Both the position numbers and the translations under genes were made by a program. A model generated the notes under the pieces. The model did not search any database and was not told the DNA's origin. It saw only the letters and a list, made by a program, of their open reading frames with translations. This document shows, piece by piece, positions 63,875 through 64,000 of a DNA stretch of 64,000 nucleotides; the first letter of the stretch is position 1; every line of letters starts with the position of its first letter. This DNA is from M3007 sp044226205 (GTDB lineage: Bacteria > Bacteroidota > Bacteroidia > Chitinophagales > Saprospiraceae): the NCBI GenBank assembly GCA_044226205.1, contig JBGAHL010000004.1, positions 124,001 through 188,000 of the forward strand, given 5' to 3'.

Positions 63875-64000
63875 TAGCCTTACTATGGTCTATTTCTTTT
63901 ATTTTCAATGAAAAATTAGACACGTGAGCCTAATGATTATCTTTTATTGGTAATTTTTTCATAAAATATTTCAATAATATTTTATTCACTGGGTTCAAAT
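63875..64000. other. Right-edge AT-rich stretch
   Basis: The last 126 bases are AT-rich and hold no gene I can support. The island continues beyond the window. Confidence 0.4.

Overview
The window looks like a chromosomal segment of a Bacteroidota bacterium, most likely from the Saprospiria (Saprospiraceae, Lewinella or Haliscomenobacter-like). I infer this from a PorP/SprF type IX secretion protein, a TonB-dependent receptor with a carboxypeptidase-like regulatory domain, a BatA-type membrane protein, TAnnTTTG -7 promoter boxes, weak Shine-Dalgarno sequences, and a G+C content estimated by eye in the mid-50s percent. No rRNA, tRNA, CRISPR array or insertion sequence was recognised.

Layout. 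0.2-13 kb: housekeeping genes, namely a GT4 glycosyltransferase, folC, a TonB receptor, metK, thyA, a BatA/vWA protein, dnaN and a zinc-site-less M16 protein. 12.7-17.2 kb: the cell-elongation operon mreB-mreC-mreD-PBP2, with no rodA behind it. 17.3-22 kb: a di-haem cytochrome c peroxidase, two tandem related outer-membrane proteins, an MFS symporter and a small membrane protein. 21.8-29.8 kb: a small DUF2610-like gene, a 2295-aa NACHT NTPase and queE, all on the minus strand. 29.8-40.8 kb: NlpC/P60 and M42 peptidases, pyrE, a Nudix protein, a TIM-barrel isomerase coupled to a GT4 enzyme, fabH, a DUF2520 protein, gamma-glutamyltransferase and a GT39 enzyme. 40.8-45 kb: a maltodextrin-type operon (MFS permease, two small membrane proteins, GH13). 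45-49.8 kb: an acidic protein, a PD40/OmpA protein, an RDD protein and PorP/SprF. 49.8-55.6 kb: cutC, a GlxA-type AraC regulator, two VOC proteins, a flippase, an EAD-TM-SH3 protein and TauE. 55.8-60.3 kb: a molybdenum cofactor cluster in the transcription order moaA-moeA-moaC-mobBA-moaD-moaE. 60.4-61.1 kb: a DUF697/SHOCT protein. From about 61.3 kb to the right edge the DNA becomes strongly AT-rich and carries a membrane-anchored sensor-like protein, an overlapping PP2C-like phosphatase and a NodB deacetylase. This looks like the edge of a horizontally acquired island.

Best candidates for undescribed biology. (1) The giant membrane-associated NACHT protein, with its own promoter inside the end of queE and a tightly coupled DUF2610-like partner. 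(2) The overlapping sensor/PP2C pair in the AT-rich island. (3) An orphan protein with an effector-associated-domain-like N-terminus, one transmembrane helix and an SH3-like domain. A palindromic repeat family also occurs at two intergenic sites about 3.4 kb apart.

All functional calls come from reading motifs and family resemblance; no database search was run.
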